A stretch of 5,919 bases of DNA from an uncultured Synergistales bacterium (lineage in GTDB: Bacteria; Synergistota; Synergistia; Synergistales; Aminobacteriaceae): the NCBI GenBank assembly GCA_905234205.1, contig CAJOGG010000094.1, forward strand, positions 1 through 5,919, written 5' to 3'. The translations under genes and the position numbers were made by a program. Positions 1 through 5,919 of this stretch are shown one piece after another. The notes beneath the pieces were generated by a model. It did not search any database. It had not been told where the DNA came from and saw only the letters and a program-made list of their open reading frames with translations. How positions within the stretch are numbered: position 1 is the stretch's first letter; the number at the start of each line of letters is the position of its first letter.

Positions 1-276
1 ACTCGTAGCAATGTGATAGGCCAGCCACAATATATACGCTGCTCCGACATATTTCAAATACTTCATGAGGCCGGGAATATATTTCGAGAGTTCATTACAA
101 AACAATATAGCCAAAAGCATTAAGATCGAAAATCCCGCGAATATCCCCAAGACAACCTCACAGCCTTTTTTCCAGCCAGCTGTGCTCACAGCATAAAACA
201 CCATGATATTATTCGGGCCAGGCGTGAAAATTGCTGCAATAGTATACGGAATATAAGCTAACAAAGTGTCAATCAT
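1..276 (-). CDS. LysE/RhtB-family amino-acid exporter, N-terminal 92 residues (3' end outside window)
   Basis: The minus-strand frame begins at an ATG and stays open to the window edge, so only the N-terminal 92 residues are visible. The product looks like a small inner-membrane exporter of the LysE/RhtB superfamily, whose members export amino acids or related metabolites. The main signature is TPGPNN at residues 18-23 after a short hydrophobic stretch (about 5-17), the place where this family carries its conserved PGPN motif. Hydrophobic segments follow at about 41-60 and 73-90, with a charged GWKKG turn (34-38) between the first and second. The family is usually about 200 residues, so roughly half is missing. 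The start is supported by AAGGAGG eight bases upstream. Its ATG directly follows the mutS stop codon, which implies cotranscription and perhaps translational coupling. The substrate cannot be told from this part. Confidence 0.85.
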   Translation of the reverse strand, partial: MIDTLLAYIPYTIAAIFTPGPNNIMVFYAVSTAGWKKGCEVVLGIFAGFSILMLLAILFCNELSKYIPGLMKYLKYVGAAYILWLAYHIATS

Positions 277-2877
277 TTATAACGCCTCCTTACTCTTATC
301 GTGTAACTTGTATAAAACTTTCAGTGCCTGTCGCGGAGTCATATTATCAATATCAAGGCTAGCTAACTCTTCAATAATTCCATCTTTTTCCGGGGAGAAT
401 AACATAATTTGTCTCTTAAGTGCAATTTGTGGCAACGGCGCAGAGATTTTTTTCGTGTCGATATTATGGGAGCCTTCCTTCTCGAAAATTTTCATGAGTT
501 CAAACGCTCGCCTTAATACTACGTCAGGAAGTCCAGCCAACCTCGCGACTTCAATCCCATAAGACCTATCAGCCGGACCTTCTTTAACCTGATGTAGGAA
601 TAATATTCCGTCGTTGCTTTCGCTTACGGCTATGCTGAAATTTTTCACGCCCTCTAATCTCTCTTCAAGGCATGTTAATTCATGATAGTGTGTAGCAAAT
701 AAAACTTTGGCTTTTGAAGCACCCTGTAAATATTCAAGCACTGCCCAAGCTATGCTCATTCCGTCCCAAGTTGCTGTGCCCCGTCCAACTTCATCAAGAA
801 TTATCAGGCTTTTGTCCGTTACGTTGTTTAGTATATTGGCCGTCTCCAACATTTCCACCATGAAAGTACTGCTACCCCTAACGAGATCATCACGCGCGCC
901 TATTCTAGTGAAAACCCTGTCAACGATTCCGAGGCGTGCACTCTCTGCGGGTATCCATAAGCCGGCTTGAGCCATAATTGATAATAAAGCGGTCATTCGC
1001 AGCCACGTCGATTTACCAGCCATGTTAGGGCCAGTTAGAATTATCACGCGTCCTTCCCTACTCAAAGTTACGTCGTTTGGCACAAAGCTTGAATCACGTA
1101 GTTCATTCTCGATTACAGGGTGGCGGCCTCCTTTGATCTCTATCACGTCAGAATCATCAACGAAAGGACAAATATAATTTCTCTCCCGTGCAATTCCTGC
1201 ATATGACGATATACAATCTAGCAAGCCTAATAGCCTCCCGGTTAATTGCAAATGTTCGCTATGTTCCATTACCTTGGCCGTAACTTCCTGATATAAAGAG
1301 CTCTCGATACGCAAAATTTCTGCTTCGCTGTTTTTCATTCGTGCCTCAAATTTTTTGAGCTCCGGAGTGATATAGCGTTGCGCGTCTACAAGAGTCTGCG
1401 TGGGCTTATAATATTCCGGCTGCACGATTAAACCGTTCTTGCCTGCCTCAAGGTAATATCCAAATGCGCTAGTGTAACCTGTCTTTAACTTAGGAGTTTG
1501 TGTTGCCTGCCGTTCCTTCTCAAGATATTGTGTGAGCCACTCTTCGCCGCGTGTTGATAAATCTCTCCACCTTGCTAAATCCTCATTGAACGTTGAGCGA
1601 ATAACTTGGCCGTCTCCCAAAATTCTTGGCAACTTCTCCTCTAATGCGTCCTCAAGATATTTGCTTAAGTCAGTTAAGTCCGGGAGCATGTTAATCATTT
1701 CGTCAACGGGGGAAGACTTTTGTGCTATGGGAGTAAAATTTTTGATGTCAGGAATCAATCTCAACGTATCACGAATCATTCCTAGATCCATGGGATTATT
1801 TGTGCGTAATGAAATTCTCGATAGAGCCCGCTCAACGTCTCTAGTGCCCGCCAACAAGTCCGACAAGCCCGCAGATTTTTCGCTCTCCTCAACAAGTACG
1901 CGTATAGCTTCCTGTCGACGCTTTATAGCCTTGAGATCCATTAATGGCCGTAATATCCATTCACGAATAACTCTGTGTCCCATAGGAGTTCTACAACGAT
2001 CAAGGCAGCTTAACAATGAGACACTATCGCCTGAAGTTTCCGGTATAAGCTCTAAATTTTTTTGTGCGGCAGAGTCAAGACTCATACGATTCTTTACAAG
2101 CAATGGCGAAATTTTTAACACTTCATTCAGTGAGCTAAATTGTGTTGCTGATAAATAATTCAACGTGGCCCAAGCACTTCCCACGCAAGGATCGTTATCA
2201 TTTATTCCAAAGCCAGCTAACTTGAAGCTCTTTAGTAAGTTTTTGAGTTTACCAGCAGCGTTATCAATCTTGAAAGTTTCTATTGAGACTTCACGCAAAT
2301 TATATTCGCGCAAAAATTCGGGTATGTTCTTTGTGTGTGAAGGATACAGCACTTCTCCAGGCGCAAACGCCGTTAATATTCCAGCCGCATCACGTTCGCT
2401 TAAAGTCCCGGCCTCAAGCGTACCAGTGTTCACTGATAACAAAGCCATAGCTATAAAATTTTTCATTGGCCACACAGCAGCAAGGTGAGCAGATTCTCCC
2501 GCAACGTCTTCAGGAACATAAGTTCCCGGCGTTACGACCCGTACAACTTTTCTCTCAACGATCGCATTTTTCTTGGAAGAGACCTCGCCAACCTGTTCAC
2601 ATATAGCGACTCTATAGCCTGCTTTGATTAATCGGCCAAGATACATGTTGAGCGCATGATGAGGTATTCCGGCCATAGGGATTTTCTTGTCTTGGTCACG
2701 TGCGGTCAACGCTATATCTAAAATGTTGGAGGCCTTTCGTGCGTCGTCAAAAAACATTTCGTAAAAATCTCCCATTCTGAACATCATTAAGCAGTCGGGA
2801 TACTCTTCTTTGAAGCGCTTATATTGTTCAAGCCATGGTGTAATCTTTATGTTTGGTGGTATTTTATCGGTGTTCAT
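277..2877 (-). CDS. mutS: DNA mismatch repair protein MutS
   Basis: The 866-residue product is full length for MutS, the ATPase that recognises mismatches and small loops in newly replicated DNA and recruits MutL. The N-terminal mismatch-binding domain has the FxE motif within GDFYEMF (F38, E40), whose Phe stacks on the mispair. Connector and lever/core domains follow, with CRTPMGHR at 295-302 typical of the core. The ATPase domain carries GRHP (584-587), Walker A TGPNMAGKST (615-624), the STFMVEM signature (670-676), Walker B LIILDE (691-696) and ATHYHEL (728-734). QIMLF (823-827) fits a beta-clamp-binding motif, and DNMTPRQAL (844-852) lies in the C-terminal oligomerisation segment. All key residues are present, so this is MutS1 and not MutS2, which lacks the FxE domain. 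The ATG lies close before the conserved N-terminal TPWLEQY. Only a weak GAGAG precedes it. No mutL is visible; the next gene is an exporter. Confidence 0.98.
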   Translation of the reverse strand: MNTDKIPPNIKITPWLEQYKRFKEEYPDCLMMFRMGDFYEMFFDDARKASNILDIALTARDQDKKIPMAGIPHHALNMYLGRLIKAGYRVAICEQVGEVSSKKNAIVERKVVRVVTPGTYVPEDVAGESAHLAAVWPMKNFIAMALLSVNTGTLEAGTLSERDAAGILTAFAPGEVLYPSHTKNIPEFLREYNLREVSIETFKIDNAAGKLKNLLKSFKLAGFGINDNDPCVGSAWATLNYLSATQFSSLNEVLKISPLLVKNRMSLDSAAQKNLELIPETSGDSVSLLSCLDRCRTPMGHRVIREWILRPLMDLKAIKRRQEAIRVLVEESEKSAGLSDLLAGTRDVERALSRISLRTNNPMDLGMIRDTLRLIPDIKNFTPIAQKSSPVDEMINMLPDLTDLSKYLEDALEEKLPRILGDGQVIRSTFNEDLARWRDLSTRGEEWLTQYLEKERQATQTPKLKTGYTSAFGYYLEAGKNGLIVQPEYYKPTQTLVDAQRYITPELKKFEARMKNSEAEILRIESSLYQEVTAKVMEHSEHLQLTGRLLGLLDCISSYAGIARERNYICPFVDDSDVIEIKGGRHPVIENELRDSSFVPNDVTLSREGRVIILTGPNMAGKSTWLRMTALLSIMAQAGLWIPAESARLGIVDRVFTRIGARDDLVRGSSTFMVEMLETANILNNVTDKSLIILDEVGRGTATWDGMSIAWAVLEYLQGASKAKVLFATHYHELTCLEERLEGVKNFSIAVSESNDGILFLHQVKEGPADRSYGIEVARLAGLPDVVLRRAFELMKIFEKEGSHNIDTKKISAPLPQIALKRQIMLFSPEKDGIIEELASLDIDNMTPRQALKVLYKLHDKSKEAL
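285..291 (-). promoter_or_regulatory. Strong ribosome binding site of the LysE-family gene, inside the end of mutS
   Basis: The minus strand reads AAGGAGG here, eight bases before the exporter ATG. It lies within the last codons of mutS. It settles the exporter start codon and shows that the gene is meant to be translated from the mutS message. Confidence 0.85.
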
Positions 2878-2914
2878 TTATTTCAGCTCTCATTCGTTAA
2901 TTCAACAAAAATCA

Positions 2915-2920
2915 ATTATA
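2915..2920 (-). promoter_or_regulatory. Candidate -10 element of the mutS promoter
   Basis: The minus strand reads a perfect TATAAT, 37 bases before the mutS ATG. This would start transcription around 2908 and leave a leader of about 30 bases. No good -35 lies at the usual 16-18 bp: ATTTTG at 17 bp is poor, and the better TTGCAA (2935-2940) is only 14 bp away. The call rests on the -10 and its place in a short divergent intergenic region. Confidence 0.45.
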
Positions 2921-2934
2921 CTCTACGCGTAATC

Positions 2935-2963
2935 TTGCAAAATAATTTGATTCGTGCTAAATT
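2935..2963 (+). promoter_or_regulatory. Candidate smpB promoter with extended -10
   Basis: TTGCAA (2935-2940, 4 of 6 matches to TTGACA) is followed after 17 bp by TAAATT (2958-2963, 4 of 6 matches to TATAAT). TG sits one base before the -10, as in an extended -10 promoter. The predicted start, six to eight bases downstream, falls at about 2970-2971, the first base of the smpB ATG. A competing upstream -10, TATACT at 2917-2922, would give a leader of about 40 bases. Both are pattern matches only. Confidence 0.4.
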
Positions 2964-2970
2964 TCACGGC

Positions 2971-3453
2971 ATGTCTAAATCGAATGGCAACAATAATGAT
3001 AAAACAGTAGCTCAAAATCGAAAGGCCAGACACGATTATTTTATTCTCGAATCTTTTGAGTGTGGAATAGTTTTGACGGGCACGGAGATTAAGAGCATAA
3101 GAGCAGGCAACTTGAACTTAAAGGACTCGTACGCATCAATTGAGAACGGCGAGCTGTGGTTGTTCGGAGTTCATGTGTCGCCATACGAAAAGAGTACATA
3201 TATTAAATATGATCCTGAACGCGACCGAAAGCTACTGGTGCATAAACGTGAGCTTATAAGATTAAGAAACAAGATTCGCGAAAAAGGTTTAACACTTGTG
3301 CCGTTGAGTGTGTATATTAAGGACGGAAGACGCGCAAAAGTCGAACTAGGTTTAGCGAAGGGAAAGACAACTCACGATAAACGCGACGCAATAGCTGACA
3401 GAGACGCAAAGAGAAATATTGGTCGGGCTATTCGAGGCAAAATGGACGAATGA
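2971..3453 (+). CDS. smpB: SsrA-binding protein SmpB
   Basis: The 160-residue product is the usual SmpB length. SmpB binds the tRNA-like domain of tmRNA and carries it into the empty A site of stalled ribosomes, filling the place of the missing anticodon arm. The family landmarks are clear: KTVAQNRKARHDYFI at 11-25, GTEIKSIR at 37-44, NLKDSYA at 49-55, GRRAKVELGLAKGKTTHDKR at 119-138 with the conserved HDKR near the end, and a basic tail (RDAKRNIGRAIRGK) that in the family folds in the mRNA channel. The frame is open upstream into mutS as far as an ATG at 2824, but those residues do not resemble SmpB and lie antisense to mutS, so the ATG at 2971 is chosen. No Shine-Dalgarno precedes it. Its partner RNA, ssrA, starts ten bases after the stop codon. 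Confidence 0.97.
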   Translation: MSKSNGNNNDKTVAQNRKARHDYFILESFECGIVLTGTEIKSIRAGNLNLKDSYASIENGELWLFGVHVSPYEKSTYIKYDPERDRKLLVHKRELIRLRNKIREKGLTLVPLSVYIKDGRRAKVELGLAKGKTTHDKRDAIADRDAKRNIGRAIRGKMDE

Positions 3454-3463
3454 AATTTATTAA

Positions 3464-3818
3464 GGGGGCGCTAGGTTTCGACGGCGTGAGGAGGGTCTGA
3501 AGGAGCAGGCCGGGGGAAGTCTGTAACAACCCGTAAAACTATCGGACAAAAAAATAAAAGTCGAAGATAATTTCGCATTAGCGGCATAATTTAGCCACTA
3601 CGCCAAAGGACGGACACCGCTGCTGGTTCGCCGGAGGTGTTATGAAAAGCAGCTCCCCACCATGCAACGATTCTAGCGTGGTGATAGTTGATGAGAATCT
3701 TGGAAGGGTAAAGGGTGTCTCTGCTCTGAACTTGACGACAATAATCAGAGAATAAGCCTGTAGCGCCATCACGATTGGCCCACGTCGGACGGGAGTTCGA
3801 TTCTCCTCGCCTCCACCA
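3464..3818 (+). ncRNA. ssrA: Transfer-messenger RNA (tmRNA)
   Basis: This one-piece tmRNA of about 355 bases rescues stalled ribosomes by acting first as alanyl-tRNA and then as a short mRNA. GGGGGCG (3464-3470) pairs with CGCCTCC (3808-3814) in a 7-bp acceptor stem with a G-U third pair, the alanine identity element. ACCA is encoded at the end. The T arm is GGGAG-TTCGATT-CTCCT (3791-3807), and GGTTTCGACGG (3474-3484) is the conserved 5' block. By eye, four pseudoknots can be paired. PK1 is 3511-3514/3530-3533 plus 3519-3523/3543-3547. PK2 is 3614-3618/3636-3640 plus 3619-3624/3648-3653. PK3 is 3658-3665/3676-3683 plus 3669-3674/3694-3699. PK4 is 3716-3719/3737-3740 plus 3724-3729/3745-3750 and is the least certain. 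CGTGA (3485-3489) with TCACG (3769-3773) can form the long H2 helix. Only ten bases separate it from smpB, so cotranscription and end processing are likely. Confidence 0.97.
3560..3589 (+). other. tmRNA proteolysis-tag reading frame (VEDNFALAA, stop TAA)
   Basis: Reading back from TAA (3587-3589), the frame gives GTC GAA GAT AAT TTC GCA TTA GCG GCA, that is VEDNFALAA. With the alanine carried by tmRNA the full tag would be AVEDNFALAA. The ALAA end is the usual degron for ClpXP and related proteases. The stop lies in the loop of a helix formed by 3579-3585 and 3594-3600, with one C-A mismatch, as in the H5 helix of other tmRNAs. GTC is chosen as resume codon because ATA at 3554-3556 occupies positions -6 to -4, as before the resume codons of E. 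coli and B. subtilis tmRNA, and because it lies 12 bases after PK1. GAA at 3563 is the alternative; it would give AEDNFALAA. Confidence 0.8.
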
Positions 3819-3833
3819 TTTTTTCGTTAACGT

Positions 3834-3882
3834 CGTAAATCCTGCAAACTTTTCATTACGTAAATTTCTTATCGTAAAATTC
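3834..3882 (+). repeat. Three short CGTAAAt-like direct repeats upstream of the nfn promoter
   Basis: CGTAAAT (3834-3840), CGTAAATTTC (3859-3868) and CGTAAAATTC (3873-3882) lie in the AT-rich spacer, with the last copy touching the -35 hexamer of the nfnAB promoter. They could be regulator sites or chance similarity in AT-rich DNA. The spacing between copies (25 and 14 bases) is irregular, so the call is weak. Confidence 0.2.
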
Positions 3883-3911
3883 TTGTCATAATTCAGATTT
3901 TGGCTTATGAT
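3883..3911 (+). promoter_or_regulatory. Sigma70-type promoter of nfnAB
   Basis: TTGTCA (3883-3888) and TATGAT (3906-3911) each match five of six consensus positions and are separated by 17 bp. Transcription would begin near 3918 and leave a leader of about 48 bases before the nfnA start codon. This is the best promoter match in the window. It implies that nfnAB is expressed independently of smpB-ssrA. Confidence 0.7.
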
Positions 3912-3950
3912 TCTACAGTTTTTTACAGAAAGACTTGAATTAAATTTAAC

Positions 3951-3957
3951 GAGGGGG
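3951..3957 (+). promoter_or_regulatory. Ribosome binding site deciding the TTG start of nfnA
   Basis: GAGGGGG lies eight bases before TTG at 3966. There is no ATG or GTG in this frame at the expected N-terminus, so this site supports the non-ATG start. Confidence 0.7.
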
Positions 3958-3965
3958 AATAGCTT

Positions 3966-4838
3966 TTGCATAAGATACTCGAGAAACGCCAGCTTTCTTA
4001 TGATAAGGAGAGAGACCAGAGCGTTTTTTACTACAAAGTTGAAGCTCCAGAAATCGCACGTAACCGTAAAGCCGGACAATTTATTATCTTCCAGATCGAT
4101 GATGATTATGGCGAGAGAATCCCTTTGACAATCGCTGACGCTAATGCCGAAGAAGGTTGGATCGCTATAGTGTTCCAGACAGTCGGAGCAACTACACGCA
4201 GATTTTCAGCAACATTCAATGAGGGCGATAACGTTCCTGTACTCGTCGGACCTCTTGGCAGACCCACACACATTGAGAAGAAAGACGGCATTGTCGTTTG
4301 TGTAGGCGGCGGAATCGGTATAGCTCCGTTACACCCAATCGTTCAGGCTAATCACGCTATCGGGAACAAAGTCGTAACCATCATTGGCGCACGTACGAAA
4401 GAGTTATTGTTCTTTGAGGACGAAATGAGAAAAGCCAGCGACGAGTTAATCGTTGTAACTGATGATGGAAGTTATGGCCGTAAAGCAGTCGTTACAGTTC
4501 CGTTGACAGAGCTTTGCGAGAAAGAGAAGGTCAGCGAGATCGTATCAATCGGCCCGGCTATCATGATGAAGTTCTGCGTTGCTGCTGCTCGCCCGTTCGG
4601 TGTACCTATTACAACTTCACTCAACACTATTATGATCGACGGAACAGGTATGTGCGGCTGCTGCCGAGTCAAAGTCGGAGATCAGACAAAATTCGTATGC
4701 GTTGATGGCCCAGAATTTAACGGCTATGAAGTTGATTTCGATAACATGATGCAGAGAATGACGGCCTTCAAAGACAAAGAGCGTGAAGCTGATCACAAGT
4801 GCCGCATTGGACTTGACGCTGGAAAGGTTGGTGCTTAA
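3966..4838 (+). CDS. nfnA: NfnA-type subunit of NADH-dependent ferredoxin:NADP+ oxidoreductase (sulfide dehydrogenase beta-like)
   Basis: This 290-residue protein belongs to the ferredoxin-NADP reductase/PyrK-like group. NfnA carries FAD and a [2Fe-2S] cluster, binds NAD(H), and works with NfnB in flavin-based electron bifurcation between NADH, NADPH and ferredoxin in the cytoplasm. The FAD domain shows RIPLTIAD at 51-58. The nucleotide-binding domain shows GGGIGIAP at 114-121. The cluster region near the C-terminus reads D225-x4-C230-x2-C233-x11-C245. PyrK has Cys at the first position; the Asp fits the three-Cys-plus-Asp coordination known for NfnA, which favours NfnA over a dihydroorotate dehydrogenase subunit. 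C232 is an extra cysteine in the loop. The start is TTG, supported by GAGGGGG eight bases upstream and by a family-like N-terminus. nfnB starts three bases after the last base of the stop codon, as is usual for this pair. An older name for the family is sulfide dehydrogenase. Confidence 0.93.
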   Translation: MHKILEKRQLSYDKERDQSVFYYKVEAPEIARNRKAGQFIIFQIDDDYGERIPLTIADANAEEGWIAIVFQTVGATTRRFSATFNEGDNVPVLVGPLGRPTHIEKKDGIVVCVGGGIGIAPLHPIVQANHAIGNKVVTIIGARTKELLFFEDEMRKASDELIVVTDDGSYGRKAVVTVPLTELCEKEKVSEIVSIGPAIMMKFCVAAARPFGVPITTSLNTIMIDGTGMCGCCRVKVGDQTKFVCVDGPEFNGYEVDFDNMMQRMTAFKDKEREADHKCRIGLDAGKVGA

Positions 4839-4840
4839 TC

Positions 4841-5919
4841 ATGAGTGAACACAAAACTACAGAAATGTTACAGGAAGAAGCCGCGAAACTCTGGAAAGAT
4901 ATTGAAGGCAAAAAATTAACGCCCAAGGATAGATCCGCAATCCCTCCGCAGGAAATGCCCTCACAGGATCCTCTAGTTCGTGCTCACAACATGTCGGAAG
5001 TTGCGCTTGGATACACAGAGACTCAAGCAAGAGTTGAGGCCGAACGCTGCATTCAGTGTGGTGCTGCTCCTTGCAAAAAGGGCTGCCCGGTCGGTGTACC
5101 AATTCCGGAATTTATCGCTCATATTCAGAAGGGTGATTTCAAAGGTGCTGTCGATACAATCAAGACAACGAATTTATTACCCGCAATTTGTGGACGCGTT
5201 TGCCCGCAAGAGAAACAATGCCAGAGCTTCTGCACCGTCGGTAAAATGATGAAGGCCCCGGAGAAAGCTGTAGCGATCGGACGACTTGAACGTTACGTAG
5301 CTGACTGGGAAAGAGCCAACAACAAAATCACTGTCCCGACTCCTGCTCCTGATACTGGCAAGAAAGTCGCTGTAATTGGATCAGGCCCTGCTGGCTTAAC
5401 GGTTGCTGCTGATATTCGTAGAGCTGGACATAGCGTAACAGTATTCGAAGCTTTCCAGAAGACCGGCGGCGTTATGGTTTACGGAATCCCGGAGTTCAGA
5501 CTTCCGAAAGAGATCGTGGCCAAAGAAGTTGAGAACCTCAAGAAAATGGGCGTTGAGTTCAAGACTAGCTTCCTTGTTGGACGCACAGCAACACTTGATC
5601 AATTACTCGACGAGAGCGGCTATGACGCAGCATTCATCGGAACAGGAGCAGGCCTCCCGAAATTCCTTGGTATCGAGGGCGAGAACTTAATCGGAGTCTT
5701 CAGTGCTAATGAATATCTCACGCGTTCAAACTTGATGAAGGCTTATGACCGTGAACACGCTGATACACCTTTATACGAGGCCAAGAGAGTCGCTGTATTT
5801 GGTGGCGGTAACGTTGCTATGGACGGTGCGAGAACTGCTTTAAGACTCGGTGCAGAAAAAGTTTACTGCGTTTACCGTAGAACACGTGCCGAAATGCCCG
5901 CAAGAATCGAAGAAGTTGC
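4841..5919 (+). CDS. nfnB: NfnB-type subunit (glutamate synthase small-subunit-like), N-terminal 359 residues (3' end outside window)
   Basis: The frame runs from ATG to the window edge without a stop. The family is usually about 460-480 residues, so about three quarters is present. NfnB carries the bifurcating FAD and two [4Fe-4S] clusters and binds NADP(H). The iron-sulfur domain shows C70-x2-C73-x4-C78-x3-C82-P and a second group C117, C121, C127, C131. The FAD-binding Rossmann motif is VIGSGPAG at 178-185, followed by GGVMVYGIPEFRLPK (209-223), typical of GltD-like proteins. The NADPH-binding fold begins at VFGGGNVAMDGAR (319-331). The N-terminal lead with LTPKDRSAI and QDPLVRAHN (42-50) is normal for NfnB. 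GGAAAGG (4821-4827) lies 13 bases upstream, rather far for a ribosome binding site, so coupling to nfnA translation is likely. The same fold occurs in the GltD subunit of glutamate synthase, but pairing with nfnA argues for Nfn. Confidence 0.93.
   Translation, partial: MSEHKTTEMLQEEAAKLWKDIEGKKLTPKDRSAIPPQEMPSQDPLVRAHNMSEVALGYTETQARVEAERCIQCGAAPCKKGCPVGVPIPEFIAHIQKGDFKGAVDTIKTTNLLPAICGRVCPQEKQCQSFCTVGKMMKAPEKAVAIGRLERYVADWERANNKITVPTPAPDTGKKVAVIGSGPAGLTVAADIRRAGHSVTVFEAFQKTGGVMVYGIPEFRLPKEIVAKEVENLKKMGVEFKTSFLVGRTATLDQLLDESGYDAAFIGTGAGLPKFLGIEGENLIGVFSANEYLTRSNLMKAYDREHADTPLYEAKRVAVFGGGNVAMDGARTALRLGAEKVYCVYRRTRAEMPARIEEV

Noticed and set aside
1532..2158. Plus-strand open frame of 208 codons within mutS
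   Set aside because: It lies fully antisense to the mutS core domain, has no recognisable motifs and is rich in Ser and Arg, as expected for a shadow frame.
2824..2970. In-frame upstream extension of smpB starting at an ATG inside mutS
   Set aside because: The extra 49 residues are antisense to the conserved mutS start, do not resemble SmpB, and would make the protein longer than the family. The ATG at 2971 fits family length.
3819..3824. Run of six T right after the tmRNA CCA as an intrinsic terminator
   Set aside because: The nearest hairpin, the T arm, ends about 11 bases earlier, with the acceptor strand in between, so the hairpin-plus-T-run geometry of an intrinsic terminator is not met. 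No other strong hairpin with a T-run was seen in the spacer.
3825..3832. CGTTAACG palindrome after tmRNA as an attachment or integration site
   Set aside because: tmRNA 3' ends are frequent integration targets, but no integrase gene, duplicated tmRNA end or mobile gene is visible, and nfnAB follows at once. An 8-base palindrome alone is not evidence.
3591..4079. Minus-strand open frame of 162 codons across the tmRNA 3' half and the spacer, containing RRGESNSRP
   Set aside because: The RRGESNSRP stretch is antisense translation of the conserved T arm and acceptor end of the tmRNA, a well-known source of false proteins. The frame also crosses the nfnAB promoter and the nfnA start.
4980..5249. 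Plus-strand open frame of 89 codons overlapping nfnB
   Set aside because: It is an out-of-frame shadow of nfnB. The real frame has the conserved cysteine clusters and continues to the window edge.

Overview
The window reads as a stretch of ordinary bacterial chromosome with moderate G+C. It probably comes from an anaerobe, because the only metabolic genes are the two subunits of an electron-bifurcating NADH-dependent ferredoxin:NADP+ oxidoreductase (NfnAB/SudBA type), a complex typical of fermentative or otherwise strictly anaerobic bacteria and archaea. Bacterial tmRNA, SmpB and MutS exclude an archaeon. The sequence alone does not fix the phylum; Synergistota or a Firmicute-like anaerobe would be plausible guesses. 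No insertion sequence, phage gene, CRISPR array or other sign of recent transfer was seen.

Layout. Left part, minus strand: mutS (complement 277-2877) followed with no gap by a LysE/RhtB-type exporter (complement 276-1, cut by the window edge). The mutS stop codon and the exporter start codon abut (TAAATG), and a strong Shine-Dalgarno sequence lies inside the end of mutS. Centre, plus strand: a 93-bp divergent intergenic region with promoter-like elements on both strands, then smpB (2971-3453). Ten bases after smpB comes ssrA (tmRNA, 3464-3818). Right part, plus strand: a 147-bp spacer with a good sigma70-like promoter (TTGTCA-17-TATGAT), then nfnA (TTG start, 3966-4838) and nfnB (from 4841, cut by the right edge) as a tight pair.

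How the genes work together. SmpB and tmRNA are the two partners of trans-translation, which rescues ribosomes stalled on broken mRNA. Here they form an adjacent pair, probably cotranscribed. The tmRNA can be read in detail: a G3-U acceptor pair (alanine identity), four candidate pseudoknots, a helix holding the tag stop codon in its loop, and a tag ending in ALAA. The resume codon is not the usual Ala codon; the best reading is GTC (Val), giving a tag A-VEDNFALAA. NfnA and NfnB together form the flavin/iron-sulfur complex that couples NADH, NADPH and ferredoxin pools. MutS is the mismatch-recognition ATPase; its exporter neighbour has no obvious functional link to repair.

There is no clear evidence of a previously undescribed system. 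The points most worth a second look are the non-Ala resume codon, the smpB start codon without a Shine-Dalgarno that sits where a promoter would begin transcription (possible leaderless mRNA), and the overlapping divergent promoter elements. No gene-free stretch longer than 300 bases is present.
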